Counted from the stretch's first letter, positions 43,242 through 52,783 are shown. The stretch is DNA of 64,000 nt from Roseobacter sp. GAI101 (GCF_000156335.1 NZ_DS999214.1:84825-148824); one strand, 5' to 3'. Made by a program: numbers and translations. Notes: generated by a model from the sequence alone, not told the origin.

Positions 43242-44279
43242 ATGATCCCCAATGTCACCTCCCCTTGGTCCATCACTGCCGGTGACTTTCCTGAAAAAGG
43301 GTCGTTGCACGACAAAATCCTGTTCCTGCTGGGCTACGCGATCCTGGCACCCTCGGGGCACAATTCGCAGCCATGGCTTTTTCGGGTGTCAGACAGCTAT
43401 CTGGACGTGATCGCCGACCGGACACGCGCCCTGCCCGTGGTTGACCCGCAGGATCGGGCGCTTGAAATCAGTTGCGGTGCCGCCATCGGCCTGCTTGAGG
43501 TTGCGACACGGCGCTTTGGCTTGAAAACAGATCTTGAAATCACCCCCAACGCGGATGATCCCGACCTTTTGGCCCGCATCAGGTTCGCGTCCGGGTCACA
43601 GCCCTCAACAGAGGAAATCGCACTTTTTGACGCCATCCCGAACCGTCATACCAATCGTACGGCGTTTTCGATGGACACCCTGCCAGCAACTTTCACCAAA
43701 GGCTGCACCGATATCGCACTTGAAACAGGCATCGAGATCAGGGTGCTGGCCGAGATCGAGGACCGTGTCGAGCTTGCCATTCTGGTGGCCGAAGGGGATC
43801 GCCGCCAGTTCGACGACCCCTGCTTTCGTCGCGAGCTTGCCGCATGGATCCACTCAAAACGCCTGGGCAGCCGCGATGGCATGTCCGGCGCATGTCTGGG
43901 GATGCCGGATCTGCTGGCGGGGGTCGACCGCCTTGTGATCCGCACATTTGACATGGGCGACGGCATCGCCGCGGCTGACGAGGCGAAAATCCTTTCCGGA
44001 ACCCCGGCACTGCTGGTTTTCGGCAGCGCCGATACGACACCGGGCTGGGTCAACACAGGGCGTGCTCTTGGCCGGGTGACGCTTTTGGCAACGTCGTTGG
44101 GCTTGGCGACATCATATCTGAACCAGCCCGTCGAAGTTGATGCGTTACGGCCTGACGTCAAGTTCGTGGCAGGGCTCGACAGCCAGCCACAAATCCTGTT
44201 GCGCGTCGGCAGATCGCAAGCCACGCTTGCACCGACAGCCCGCCGCGATGTGTCAGAGGTTATCGTGCAAGGCGGCTGA
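43242..44279 (+). CDS. Nitroreductase-fold protein, Acg-like
   Basis: 345 residues. ILFLLGYAILAPSGHNSQPWLFRV is the FMN-binding opening of the nitroreductase fold, and two half-domains follow (PNRHTNRTAFSMDTL, GVDRLVIRTFDMGDGIAAADE). The double-domain layout matches the Mycobacterium tuberculosis Acg (Rv2032) group, which has a lid covering the flavin and may sequester FMN rather than reduce nitro compounds. In M. tuberculosis acg sits beside hspX in the DosR regulon. Here it has its own perfect FNR-type box and precedes phaC. Confidence 0.8.
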   Translation: MIPNVTSPWSITAGDFPEKGSLHDKILFLLGYAILAPSGHNSQPWLFRVSDSYLDVIADRTRALPVVDPQDRALEISCGAAIGLLEVATRRFGLKTDLEITPNADDPDLLARIRFASGSQPSTEEIALFDAIPNRHTNRTAFSMDTLPATFTKGCTDIALETGIEIRVLAEIEDRVELAILVAEGDRRQFDDPCFRRELAAWIHSKRLGSRDGMSGACLGMPDLLAGVDRLVIRTFDMGDGIAAADEAKILSGTPALLVFGSADTTPGWVNTGRALGRVTLLATSLGLATSYLNQPVEVDALRPDVKFVAGLDSQPQILLRVGRSQATLAPTARRDVSEVIVQGG

Positions 44280-44319
44280 CCCGTGCCATCGTCGATCTTT
44301 GACGGCAGGACATCACAAC

Positions 44320-44333
44320 ATGACACAGGTCAA
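44320..44333. promoter_or_regulatory. FNR/Dnr-type dyad ATGAC-ACAG-GTCAA (one mismatch)
   Basis: ATGACACAGGTCAA differs from TTGAC-N4-GTCAA at the first base only. It is centred 91 bases before the phaC TTG start and lies inside the longer reading of phaC, which argues for the shorter form. Confidence 0.5.
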
Positions 44334-44417
44334 TCCGCCACGCTGCCAAGTCGGCTAGAAAGTCGGCGCACGGACCGCCGTTCCCCGCCGCTGCACCGCA
44401 CCGAAGGAGCCCGACAC

Positions 44418-46220
44418 TTGGACAATTCCGTATCAAAACGCGCGCAATCCGGCACTGCGCTGGTGCCCAAATGGATGCCCGCGGTTGTCGACATCGCCCC
44501 GCGGCACAAGCATCAGAACATGGACCGCGCCATTCGCGCAGCCGTGGCCCGGGTGACGGGAGGCATATCCCCCCATTCCGTACAGGCCGCCTGGAGCGAT
44601 TGGGCATTGCATCTGAGCCGCTCGCCCGGACGGCAGCTGGAACTTGCCGAGCGGGCGCAGATCAACATTTTCAAGACAATGACATATTCCGCACGCGCAT
44701 TGGCGGGCGAAGACACAACCGCACCCTTCACGCCCAAGGATTATGACCATCGGTTCGTGGACCCGTCCTGGGGCAAGGCCCCGTTCAACATCTGGCAACA
44801 AAGCTTTCTGGCCGTGCAGGACTGGTGGGACGAGGCAACGGATAACATGCGGGGCCTTCACAAGCAGGATGCCGAACGGACCCGGTTCCAGATCCGCCAG
44901 CTGCTTGATCTGGTTGCCCCCTCCAACCTGCCGTGGATGAACCCCGAAATCATTGCCGAGACGGTAAGAACGAGCGGCAAGAACCTTGTCGACGGGGCAT
45001 CGCATTTTACCCAGGATATGATCCAGACGATGACGCAGACCCACAAGCCCGCGCCGGAGGGATACAAGATCGGCACCGATCTGGCCTGCACACCGGGCGA
45101 AGTGGTGTTTCGCAATGATCTGTTCGAACTGATCCAATACACGCCCCAGACCGATCAGGTGCAGGCCGAACCCGTATTGTTCATTCCGGCATGGATCATG
45201 AAATACTACATCCTCGATCTTTCCCCCGATAACTCGATGATCAACTATCTTGTGCAGCAAGGTTTTACAGTCTTCATGATATCGTGGTGCAACCCGACGG
45301 CGGACCAATCGTACCTGTCGCTTGAAGATTACAGGCAAAGCGGTGTGCTGGCCGCGCTCGACGCCATCAACGCGATCATCCCCGACCGGAAGATACACGC
45401 CAACGGTTATTGCCTTGGAGGAACCTTGCTGGCCATCACGGCCGCGACGATGTCGCGGGACGGCGATGACAGGCTTGCGTCAATCACCCTAATGGCCGCG
45501 CAGGTGGATTTTGCCGAAGCCGGCGAATTGCTCTTGTTCGTCGATGAAAGCCAGGTCGCTTTCGTCGAGGACATGATGTGGGATCAAGGCTATCTGGACC
45601 GCCCCCAGATGGCCCGGACATTTTCGGCGATCCGCGCCGAGGACCTGATCTATAGCCGCGCCGTGAAAAGGTATTTTCTGGGGAAAGAGGATCTGCCCAC
45701 AGATATCGGCGTCTGGAACGGCGACACGACGCGGATGCCCGCGCGCATGCATTCGGAATATCTGCGCGGTCTGTTTCTGGAAAACCGCCTGACGGCCGGG
45801 CGCTTCGCCGTCGAAGGACGGGTCATCGCGCTGAAAGACATCTCGGACCCGATGTTCGTCGTGGCAACCGAAACCGATCATATCGCGCCTTGGCGATCGG
45901 TCTACAAAACCAAGCTTTTCACGGATTGCGACCTGACCTTTGTCCTGACGAAGGGCGGCCACAATGGCGGCATCCTCAGCGAACCCGGCCATCCCAACCG
46001 CCACTACAGGATCGGACACCGTGCCGCCGAAGCGTTCTATGTCGGGCCTGACCACTGGCTTGCCGGTCAAACGACGGTTCCGGGGTCGTGGTGGCCTGAC
46101 TATGCAAACTGGTTGCGTGACAACAGCAGTGATCAGGAAACGCCGCCAAAGATGGGCAACCCGTCGCTGGGGTATCCGCCACTTTGCGCAGCCCCCGGAA
46201 CCTATGTGCATCAGGTATAG
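44418..46220 (+). CDS. phaC: Class I poly(3-hydroxyalkanoate) synthase
   Basis: 600 residues from a TTG at 44418, with GAAGGAG 8 bases upstream. A GTG at 44283 would add 45 unlike residues and would put an FNR-type box inside the gene. The lipase-like box is GYCLGG with Cys332, and Asp487 (TETDHIA) and His515 (GGHNGG) complete the triad. The length and the PNPTADQ-type region agree with class I synthases. It polymerises 3-hydroxyacyl-CoA into storage granules. No phaA, phaB or phasin gene is nearby, so it may be a second, stress-inducible synthase. Confidence 0.92.
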   Translation: MDNSVSKRAQSGTALVPKWMPAVVDIAPRHKHQNMDRAIRAAVARVTGGISPHSVQAAWSDWALHLSRSPGRQLELAERAQINIFKTMTYSARALAGEDTTAPFTPKDYDHRFVDPSWGKAPFNIWQQSFLAVQDWWDEATDNMRGLHKQDAERTRFQIRQLLDLVAPSNLPWMNPEIIAETVRTSGKNLVDGASHFTQDMIQTMTQTHKPAPEGYKIGTDLACTPGEVVFRNDLFELIQYTPQTDQVQAEPVLFIPAWIMKYYILDLSPDNSMINYLVQQGFTVFMISWCNPTADQSYLSLEDYRQSGVLAALDAINAIIPDRKIHANGYCLGGTLLAITAATMSRDGDDRLASITLMAAQVDFAEAGELLLFVDESQVAFVEDMMWDQGYLDRPQMARTFSAIRAEDLIYSRAVKRYFLGKEDLPTDIGVWNGDTTRMPARMHSEYLRGLFLENRLTAGRFAVEGRVIALKDISDPMFVVATETDHIAPWRSVYKTKLFTDCDLTFVLTKGGHNGGILSEPGHPNRHYRIGHRAAEAFYVGPDHWLAGQTTVPGSWWPDYANWLRDNSSDQETPPKMGNPSLGYPPLCAAPGTYVHQV

Positions 46221-46275
46221 CGGTGCCCGCGTGTCCCATGCAGGACCACAGCGCGCGTCGAAATCCCCGCATCAA

Positions 46276-46289
46276 TTGATCCGTATCAA
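46276..46289. promoter_or_regulatory. FNR-type dyad TTGAT-CCGT-ATCAA (perfect)
   Basis: TTGATCCGTATCAA is a perfect match after phaC, centred 195 bases before the second usp gene. The distance is larger than at the other boxes, so a long leader or another small transcript is possible. Confidence 0.8.
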
Positions 46290-46477
46290 TACGGCATCGC
46301 TTTCATGCGCAAGAATTGGCCAAACAGGCGGCGTCATCGCGGTTGCCCTTCAGAGTCTATTATTCTTGGGACGGACAATCAGACGCCGCACCGCACGATT
46401 TTACGCGTTCCGTTAAAAGGCCGTCATCAACACGGGCACCAGCAACTGACATTTCACCCCTCGTAAGGAGCAAGGCA

Positions 46478-47005
46478 ATGATCGACAAAATCCTCCTGGC
46501 CGTTGACGGATCTTTAAATGCGGTGCGCGCCACCGACCTCGCGGCCGAACTGGCAGCCAAACTGAACGCCGATCTGTCCATCGTGCATGTCCTGATGCAC
46601 GGTCGGCCATCGGCGGAGCTTGTGCACATGGCTGAGGTCGAACACCTGGTCGAGGAAGCCCATGCCGTCGTATCGCCGGGCATCGCCTATGTGACAGGAA
46701 GCCATCCCGAAGTGTTGGGGGCCAGCGCCACAGACCCGAGATACGCAAGGGTCATCGCGGCTCTCGGAGATCAGCTTGTCACCAGAGCGAAGGCGCGCTG
46801 CGCGGATCAAGGTGTCAAAAAGATCGAAACGGACGTGCGGGCGGGGGACTACGCCGAAGAGATTCTGGATGCCGCCAAGGACTTCAAAGCCGACATGGTC
46901 GTGATCGGGTCGCGCGGGCTTGGACTTCTCAAAAGCACCGTCTTGGGAAGCGTGTCGCAAAAGGTGCTGCATCACGCGGAATGCAGCGTCGTCACCGTCA
47001 GGTAA
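46478..47005 (+). CDS. Universal stress protein (UspA family, copy 2)
   Basis: 175 residues from the ATG at 46478, with AAGGAG upstream. It starts IDKILLAVDGSLNAVRATDLAAELAAKLNADLSIVHVLMHG and ends VVIGSRGLGLLKSTVLGSVSQKVLHHAECSVVTV. It is the same length as copy 1 at 36511 and shares long identical blocks (DLSIVHVLMHGR against DLYIVHVLMHGR, GSVSQKxLHHA), so they arose by duplication. It is expected to bind ATP and to act in dormancy or low oxygen. A perfect FNR-type box lies 195 bases upstream. Confidence 0.94.
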   Translation: MIDKILLAVDGSLNAVRATDLAAELAAKLNADLSIVHVLMHGRPSAELVHMAEVEHLVEEAHAVVSPGIAYVTGSHPEVLGASATDPRYARVIAALGDQLVTRAKARCADQGVKKIETDVRAGDYAEEILDAAKDFKADMVVIGSRGLGLLKSTVLGSVSQKVLHHAECSVVTVR

Positions 47006-47099
47006 ATGCCGCCTTTTTCACGATCCGGAGCGCCGCTGAAGGGTCCCGCAGACCCTGTTCCAGAAAGCCGGTTTGACCTGCGTGAATTTCGCACCGCGA

Positions 47100-47113
47100 T
47101 TGACAAAACTCAA
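47100..47113. promoter_or_regulatory. FNR/Dnr-type dyad TTGAC-AAAA-CTCAA
   Basis: TTGACAAAACTCAA is centred 42 bases before the start of the fusion protein. It has the same inner pattern as the box at 35875-35888 and would drive the operon of the fusion, three hsp20 genes, degP and grpE. Confidence 0.65.
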
Positions 47114-47148
47114 TCTTCGGTGGCCGCAGACGGCATAGATTTGACCCC

Positions 47149-49806
47149 ATGGAACAACTTGATCTCACATTCACTGATCGCGCTGACGCAGGTCGGCAAT
47201 TGGCAGAAATCCTTGATGCGATGGACCTGGATCACCCGCTGATTTACGCCCTGCCCCGCGGCGGCGTGCCTGTCGGCGTCGAGATCGCGAAATGGCTTCA
47301 TGCGCCGCTTGATCTGATACTGGTACGCAAGATCGGCGCACCGCGAAACCCCGAGGTCGCCCTTGGCGCAATCGTCGAAGGTGCAAGCCAGGAAATCGTC
47401 ATCAATGAAAGCGTAAAACGCCTGTCCGGTGCCAGCGAAGCCTATCTTACGGAGTCCGTCGCCCAGCAGAGGGCCGAGCTGGACCGGCGCAAGAAAAGGT
47501 ATCTGGGAGACCGGCCACGACTGGACCCGAAGGGGCGCACCATCGTTGTCGTCGATGACGGTCTGGCCACAGGGGCGACAATGAAAGCTGCTTTGATCGG
47601 GCTGAAGCGCAGCAAACCGTCGCGGATCGTCGTGGCACTTCCGGTCGCCCCAAGAGAGGCATTGGATGAGATTTCAGCGCAGGCAGATGACATCATCTGC
47701 TTGCATCCCGCCACGGTGTTTCAGGGCGTGGGCGGCTTTTACCGCGATTTCCACCAACTCACCGACGAAGAAACCGTGGCCCTGCTGGCGCAGGTTTCGA
47801 ATAACCCGCATAACCCCGCGCAGACTGAAAAGACGCAGACGCACAAGCGGCAGGTGTCCATTCCGCCCCTCGGGCTGCCCGGCGATCTGACCGTGCCGTC
47901 CAACCCGCGCGGCATCGTCCTGTTTGCCCATGGCAGCGGGTCCAGCCGGCTAAGCCCGCGCAACAGATACGTGGCCGAAAAGTTGAATGAAAAAGGGTTC
48001 GCCACCATCCTGTTCGATTTGCTGACACCGCAAGAAGAACAGGACCGGCGCAACGTTTTCGATATTCCCCTGCTGGCGGATCGGGTCGTCGAAGCGTCAA
48101 TCTGGATCACCTCCGAACCCGACCTCGAGGATTTGCCGCTTGGCCTTTTCGGGGCAAGTACGGGCGGTGGTGCGGCCCTTGTCGCAGCGGCCGAGCTAAA
48201 GGATCGTGTGGGTGCGGTGGTGTCGCGCGGCGGTCGGCCGGACCTGGCCATGGACTTCCTGGCGCAGGTCATCAGCCCGACACTGCTGATTGTCGGCAGT
48301 CTGGACCGTGACGTCATAAAGCTGAACCAACAGGCCCTGGCGGCATTGACCTGCACGAAAAGGCTCGAGATCGTGCCGGGGGCGGGTCATTTGTTCGAAG
48401 AGGCCGGCACATTGGACCTTGCCGTCGGTCATGCCGCTGAATGGTTCAAGACCCATCTGGCGACAAATCCCGCGAAACGACCGATGCCGCCCCCGCCGCC
48501 AAAACCCGACGCTGCGCCTGCCATCCTTTCGTCCGCCGCCGAAGCCCTGCCGCCGATCAACGACCCTGAATTTGCCAAGGCATTTGACCGTTTCGGATCC
48601 AAGCGCGTTGTGCTTCTGGGCGAAGCATCGCATGGCACATCGGAATTTTACCGCGCGCGCGCCGCCATTACACGGCGGCTGATCGAAGAGCACGGATTTT
48701 CAATCGTCGCCGTAGAAGCCGACTGGCCTGACGCTGCGGTGGTGAACCGCTACATCCGCCACAAAAGCGCCGAGTCCATGAAAAACGGCGCATTCGCACG
48801 CTTTCCCACGTGGATGTGGCGCAACATCGAATTCGACGCCTTCACACGCTATCTGCATCAGCATAACGGCACCAAGGACGCCAAGGACCAGGTCGCGTTC
48901 TACGGGCTGGACCTTTACAATATGAACGCATCGATGGCGCAGGTCCTCGCCTACCTTGACCGCGTCGACGAAGGGGCTGCCGAAATTGCCCGTTCACGCT
49001 ATTCGTGTCTGTCGGCCTGGTCGCATAACCCAGCGGCATATGGCCGGGCGGCGCTGACCCCTGGGTTTTCCATGTGCGAAAAACCCGTCACGCAAATTCT
49101 GGTCGATCTGTTCAAGAAGCAACTGGATTACAGCGCAAAAGACGGTGACCAGTTCTTTGACGCGACGCAGAACGCACGGCTGGTTGCCAATGCCGAACGG
49201 TATTACCGCGCGATGTATTACGGATCGCAAGTATCATGGAACCTGCGCGACCAGCATATGTTCCAAACGCTGCGCCATATTCTGAGCCATTCCGGAGCGG
49301 ATAAAAAAGTCGTGGTCTGGGCGCATAATTCCCACATCGGCGATGCACGTCACACGGATATGGGCCGCAGCCGTGGCGAGTTGAACATCGGTCAGCTGTG
49401 CCGTCAGGAATACGGCGACTCTGCCGCCCTGATCGGTTTCGGGACGGCCTCAGGCACGGTTGCCGCAGCGTCCGAATGGGACGCCCCGATGGAGATCAAG
49501 ACCATACGCCCGCCGCGCGCCGACAGCTACGAGGCACTGTGCCATGACGTCGATCTTGAGCGCTTCTTGTGGGATTTCAAAAAAGACCGGTCCGGCGCGT
49601 TTTACCGGCTTCTCAGTACCCCGAGACTGGAACGCTACATCGGCGTGATCTACCGCCCCGATACCGAACGGGCGAGCCACTACAGCCCCGCGACACTGCC
49701 CGATCAATATGACGCCTTCGTCTGGTTTGACAAAACGCAGGCCATCAGTCCGCTGCCCACCCTGACGAATGCGACAGAAGACGAGACATATCCCTTTGGC
49801 CTGTGA
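47149..49806 (+). CDS. Phosphoribosyltransferase, alpha/beta hydrolase and erythromycin esterase fusion
   Basis: 885 residues in three parts. Residues 1-215 are a type I phosphoribosyltransferase with the PRPP loop VVVDDGLATGAT at 133-144. Residues 235-440 form an alpha/beta hydrolase (dienelactone-hydrolase-like), with the nucleophile Ser337 in GASTGG, Asp386 and His414. A proline-rich linker at 446-452 leads to an erythromycin esterase (EreA-like) domain from 480, with GEASHGTSEF (His495). M. tuberculosis DosR genes Rv0571c and Rv2030c are known to combine two of these parts; here all three are in one chain. The substrate is unknown. An FNR-type box sits 42 bases upstream. Confidence 0.88.
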   Translation: MEQLDLTFTDRADAGRQLAEILDAMDLDHPLIYALPRGGVPVGVEIAKWLHAPLDLILVRKIGAPRNPEVALGAIVEGASQEIVINESVKRLSGASEAYLTESVAQQRAELDRRKKRYLGDRPRLDPKGRTIVVVDDGLATGATMKAALIGLKRSKPSRIVVALPVAPREALDEISAQADDIICLHPATVFQGVGGFYRDFHQLTDEETVALLAQVSNNPHNPAQTEKTQTHKRQVSIPPLGLPGDLTVPSNPRGIVLFAHGSGSSRLSPRNRYVAEKLNEKGFATILFDLLTPQEEQDRRNVFDIPLLADRVVEASIWITSEPDLEDLPLGLFGASTGGGAALVAAAELKDRVGAVVSRGGRPDLAMDFLAQVISPTLLIVGSLDRDVIKLNQQALAALTCTKRLEIVPGAGHLFEEAGTLDLAVGHAAEWFKTHLATNPAKRPMPPPPPKPDAAPAILSSAAEALPPINDPEFAKAFDRFGSKRVVLLGEASHGTSEFYRARAAITRRLIEEHGFSIVAVEADWPDAAVVNRYIRHKSAESMKNGAFARFPTWMWRNIEFDAFTRYLHQHNGTKDAKDQVAFYGLDLYNMNASMAQVLAYLDRVDEGAAEIARSRYSCLSAWSHNPAAYGRAALTPGFSMCEKPVTQILVDLFKKQLDYSAKDGDQFFDATQNARLVANAERYYRAMYYGSQVSWNLRDQHMFQTLRHILSHSGADKKVVVWAHNSHIGDARHTDMGRSRGELNIGQLCRQEYGDSAALIGFGTASGTVAAASEWDAPMEIKTIRPPRADSYEALCHDVDLERFLWDFKKDRSGAFYRLLSTPRLERYIGVIYRPDTERASHYSPATLPDQYDAFVWFDKTQAISPLPTLTNATEDETYPFGL

Positions 49807-49856
49807 CACAGCCCTGTTCCCGCGCCGCAACACACTGAAAATAAAGGAGTACCGAC

Positions 49857-50300
49857 ATGCTACAGACCCGTTTCGCCCCGATGACCATCATCGACCCCTT
49901 CTTGGACATGCGCCGGATGCCAAGCATCATGAGCCGGTTTTTCGACGATGTCCGCGCCCCCGGTCAATCCGCGATCTACCCGCCCGTAAACTTCTGGGCC
50001 AGTCAGGACAGCATCGTGATGACCACAGAACTGCCGGGCCTGACCGAGCAGGACATCGAACTGACGGTCAAGGACGCAATGCTGTCCATCCGCGGCACCT
50101 ATCCCGAAGCCGAAAGCGGCGACGACATCGTCTGGCACCGTAACGAACGTCTGGAAGGATCGTTCATGCGGTCGGTCAAGCTCCCGTTCCGTGTCAATCC
50201 CGACAAGGTCGATGCGCGGTTTGAAAACGGTGTTCTGACAGTCGAAATGCAGCGCCCCGAAGATGACAAACCCAAACGCATCGCCATCAAGGCCAGCTGA
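49857..50300 (+). CDS. Hsp20 small heat-shock protein (copy 2)
   Basis: 147 residues with AAAGGAG upstream. The crystallin core runs from YPPVNFWASQDSIVMTTELPGLTEQDIELTV to LPFRVNPDKVDARFENGVLTVEMQRP, including the A-x-F-x-N-G-V-L motif. It starts 51 bases after the fusion gene and 24 bases before copy 3, so the chaperone genes form one operon under the box at 47100-47113. Oligomeric holdase activity is expected. Confidence 0.94.
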   Translation: MLQTRFAPMTIIDPFLDMRRMPSIMSRFFDDVRAPGQSAIYPPVNFWASQDSIVMTTELPGLTEQDIELTVKDAMLSIRGTYPEAESGDDIVWHRNERLEGSFMRSVKLPFRVNPDKVDARFENGVLTVEMQRPEDDKPKRIAIKAS

Positions 50301-50324
50301 ACCCCGAAAGCAAAGGAAACCACC

Positions 50325-50726
50325 ATGGCACAGGAAATTACCACCCAGGACACGCAGGATCTGGCCGCGCCGAACGGCGAGACAAAGCGCCGGGCTGTCA
50401 CCTTCATGCCAGCGGTCGATATCTTCGAGCGCGGCGAAACCACGGTAATTGTGGCGGATATGCCCGGTGTGGCACCGGATGATGTCGACGTGACGCTGGA
50501 CCGTCAGATTCTGACATTGCGCGGCAAGGTCAAACCCCATGCGCCGGAAGGATATAGCCGCCTGGCATCAGAATACCGCGTTGGCGATTACGTCCGCGTC
50601 TTCACGCTTTCGGATGAAATCGACCAGAACAAGATCAACGCCGAACTCAAGAACGGGGTGTTGCGGCTTGAATTGCCGCGCTCGGCAGAAACCCAGCCCA
50701 AGAAGATTTCAGTAAAGGCGGCGTGA
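50325..50726 (+). CDS. Hsp20 small heat-shock protein (copy 3)
   Basis: 133 residues with AAAGGAAA upstream. After an N-terminal arm (AQEITTQDTQDLAAPNGETK) the crystallin domain reads FMPAVDIFERGETTVIVADMPGVAPDDVDVTL, then ASEYRVGDYVRVFTLSDEIDQNKINAELKNGVLRLELP. It is shorter than its neighbours and belongs to a different Hsp20 subgroup, with a less acidic arm. It is in the same operon as copies 2 and 4. Confidence 0.93.
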   Translation: MAQEITTQDTQDLAAPNGETKRRAVTFMPAVDIFERGETTVIVADMPGVAPDDVDVTLDRQILTLRGKVKPHAPEGYSRLASEYRVGDYVRVFTLSDEIDQNKINAELKNGVLRLELPRSAETQPKKISVKAA

Positions 50727-50769
50727 CCCGCCCTTGCAAATTTTCAACCAGATGACGGAGGACCAAGAC

Positions 50770-51279
50770 ATGCATATCAGCGATCTAATCCCATGGGGTC
50801 GGGACAAGCAAAAGACCCCCTCAGCGGAAACCGGCACCGCGTCAAACCCGCTTGTGGCGCTGCAACGCGACATCAACCATGTGTTCGAGGACTTCTGGCA
50901 CAAGATGGAAAGTGGCTGGACCGGCGACGGCGAAGGGGAGGGCATGTTCGGCCCCCGCACGGATGTCACCGAAACAGACGAAAGCGTAGACGTCTCCATG
51001 GAACTGCCCGGTATGACGGAACAGGATATCGATATTTCCCTGTCCAACGATACGATGACCATCCGTGGCGAAAAGAACATCGAACACGAAGAGGACCGCA
51101 AAGGCGTTTACATGTGCGAACGGTCCTATGGATCATTCTACCGCATGATCCCGCTGCCTGCGGGGATCGACGCGGACAAGGCCGACGCGACGTTCAAGAA
51201 CGGTGTGCTGACCGTGAGCCTGCCCAAGACGCCGCAGGCGCAGGCCAAGGTCAAACGCGTTCCCGTCAAGGCCGCATGA
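50770..51279 (+). CDS. Hsp20 small heat-shock protein (copy 4)
   Basis: 169 residues from the ATG at 50770, with GGAGG 9 bases upstream; an earlier ATG at 50752 lacks good spacing. The sequence has LQRDINHVFEDFWHKME as the arm and RTDVTETDESVDVSMELPGMTEQDIDISL, then KADATFKNGVLTVSLPKTPQAQAK in the crystallin domain. Three Hsp20 genes of unlike sequence in a row suggest mixed oligomers. DegP and GrpE follow on the same strand. Confidence 0.93.
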   Translation: MHISDLIPWGRDKQKTPSAETGTASNPLVALQRDINHVFEDFWHKMESGWTGDGEGEGMFGPRTDVTETDESVDVSMELPGMTEQDIDISLSNDTMTIRGEKNIEHEEDRKGVYMCERSYGSFYRMIPLPAGIDADKADATFKNGVLTVSLPKTPQAQAKVKRVPVKAA

Positions 51280-51334
51280 CCCATCCGGGGCTGGCACTGC
51301 CGGCCCCTTTCCCCTGATCTCAAGGAGAAATGCA

Positions 51335-52783
51335 ATGCCTGTTCTGGTTTCCCGGCTGACCCCCATCATGCTGGCACCTATCATGCTGGCCCCGGTCGCG
51401 CTGGCCCCCCTCGCGCTGGCATTGTGCATTTTCACCTTCGGTAGTGCCGCGCCAGCGGTATCGCAAACGGCGGATCGCCCGCTTTATCTGAACGAACAAG
51501 GGCTGCCGACGCTGGCCCCTTTGCTGGCCGAAGTGACACCGGCGGTCGTCAACATTTCCGTTGAAAGCCACCAGATGGCAGACTTGAACCCCCTCTTCAA
51601 CGATCCCTTCTTCAGACGTTTCTTCGACTTGCAGCCGATGCCGCAGCAGCCGCAGATGCGCCGGCAAATGAGCGCGGGCTCCGGCGTGATCTTTGATGCC
51701 GACGAAGGCTATGTGCTGACCAACCACCATGTCGTGGAAAACGGTGACCGCATCATCGTGACCCTTAAGGACAGGCGGCAGGTCGATGCAGAGCTGATCG
51801 GCAGTGATCCCGGCACTGATATCGCCTTGCTCAAGATCGAGGCGGAAGGGTTGACGGCACTTGATCTGGGCGACAGCGACCAGCTGCAAGTGGGCGATTA
51901 TGTGCTGGCCATCGGAAACCCGTTTGGCCTTGGGCAGACTGTGACATCCGGCATTGTCAGCGCCTTGGGGCGCAGCGGGCTTAACATCGAAGGCTACGAA
52001 GACTTCATCCAGACCGACGCTTCGATCAATCCGGGCAATTCGGGCGGGGCGCTGGTGACCCTCGACGGGCGGCTGGTCGGCCTCAACACCGCAATCATCG
52101 CACCATCGGGCGGCAATGTCGGGATCGGCTTCGCGGTGCCTGCCAACATGGTCGACGCGGTCGTCAGCCAGTTGATCGAATTCGGCGAGGTCCAGCGTGG
52201 ACAGCTTGGGGTGACGATCCAGGATTTCACACCCGATCTGGCCGAAGCCTTGGGCGTCGACTCCGGAGTCGGTGCCGTGATCACCCAGGTCGAACCGGAC
52301 AGCCCGGCAGAAGCCGCAGGATTGCTGCCGGGTGATCTGATCGTTTCTGTCGACAGCCGTCCCGTTGCCGGGTCGGCGGACCTGCGCAGCCAGATCGGAT
52401 TGAAACGTCTTGGCCGGAAGATCAAGCTTGGCATCATCCGCGACGGCGAGGCGCTGACCGTGGAGGCAACCCTGCGCAAGGGGCCCCAGCTTGAGACGTC
52501 CGGCAGCGATCAGGGGCTTGGCTGGCTGTCAGGCGCAGAACTGCGCGATCTGCAAGAAGGTGACCCGCTTTACGGCGATGTTTCAGGGGTCGTTGTGGCG
52601 CAGGTCGATATTGATAGCCGCGCCGCGCGCTCTGGGTTGGAAGCGGGCGATGTCATTCTGGCCGTCAACCGTGTCCCGGTCGCCTCCGTTGAGGACGTGC
52701 GCGAGCAACTTGCGTCTGTCGACCAAGCGCTTGCATTGACCATCCAACGCGGCTCCAGCCGCATGTTTCTCCTGATCCGCTGA
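51335..52783 (+). CDS. DegP/HtrA-family periplasmic serine protease
   Basis: 482 residues with AAGGAG upstream. The N-terminus is a signal sequence with an odd repeated MLAP-type run (PIMLAPIMLAPVALAPLALAL). The protease has His132 in TNHHVVENG, Asp162 in GTDIALLKIEA and Ser236 in INPGNSGGAL. Two PDZ domains follow (about 285-370 and 390-480). DegP degrades or refolds damaged envelope proteins. It lies 55 bases after the last hsp20 gene, so cytoplasmic and periplasmic quality control share an operon here. Confidence 0.93.
   Translation: MPVLVSRLTPIMLAPIMLAPVALAPLALALCIFTFGSAAPAVSQTADRPLYLNEQGLPTLAPLLAEVTPAVVNISVESHQMADLNPLFNDPFFRRFFDLQPMPQQPQMRRQMSAGSGVIFDADEGYVLTNHHVVENGDRIIVTLKDRRQVDAELIGSDPGTDIALLKIEAEGLTALDLGDSDQLQVGDYVLAIGNPFGLGQTVTSGIVSALGRSGLNIEGYEDFIQTDASINPGNSGGALVTLDGRLVGLNTAIIAPSGGNVGIGFAVPANMVDAVVSQLIEFGEVQRGQLGVTIQDFTPDLAEALGVDSGVGAVITQVEPDSPAEAAGLLPGDLIVSVDSRPVAGSADLRSQIGLKRLGRKIKLGIIRDGEALTVEATLRKGPQLETSGSDQGLGWLSGAELRDLQEGDPLYGDVSGVVVAQVDIDSRAARSGLEAGDVILAVNRVPVASVEDVREQLASVDQALALTIQRGSSRMFLLIR

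Noticed and set aside
44433..45398. Minus-strand 321-residue frame
   Set aside because: It is antisense to phaC, which has a full catalytic triad.
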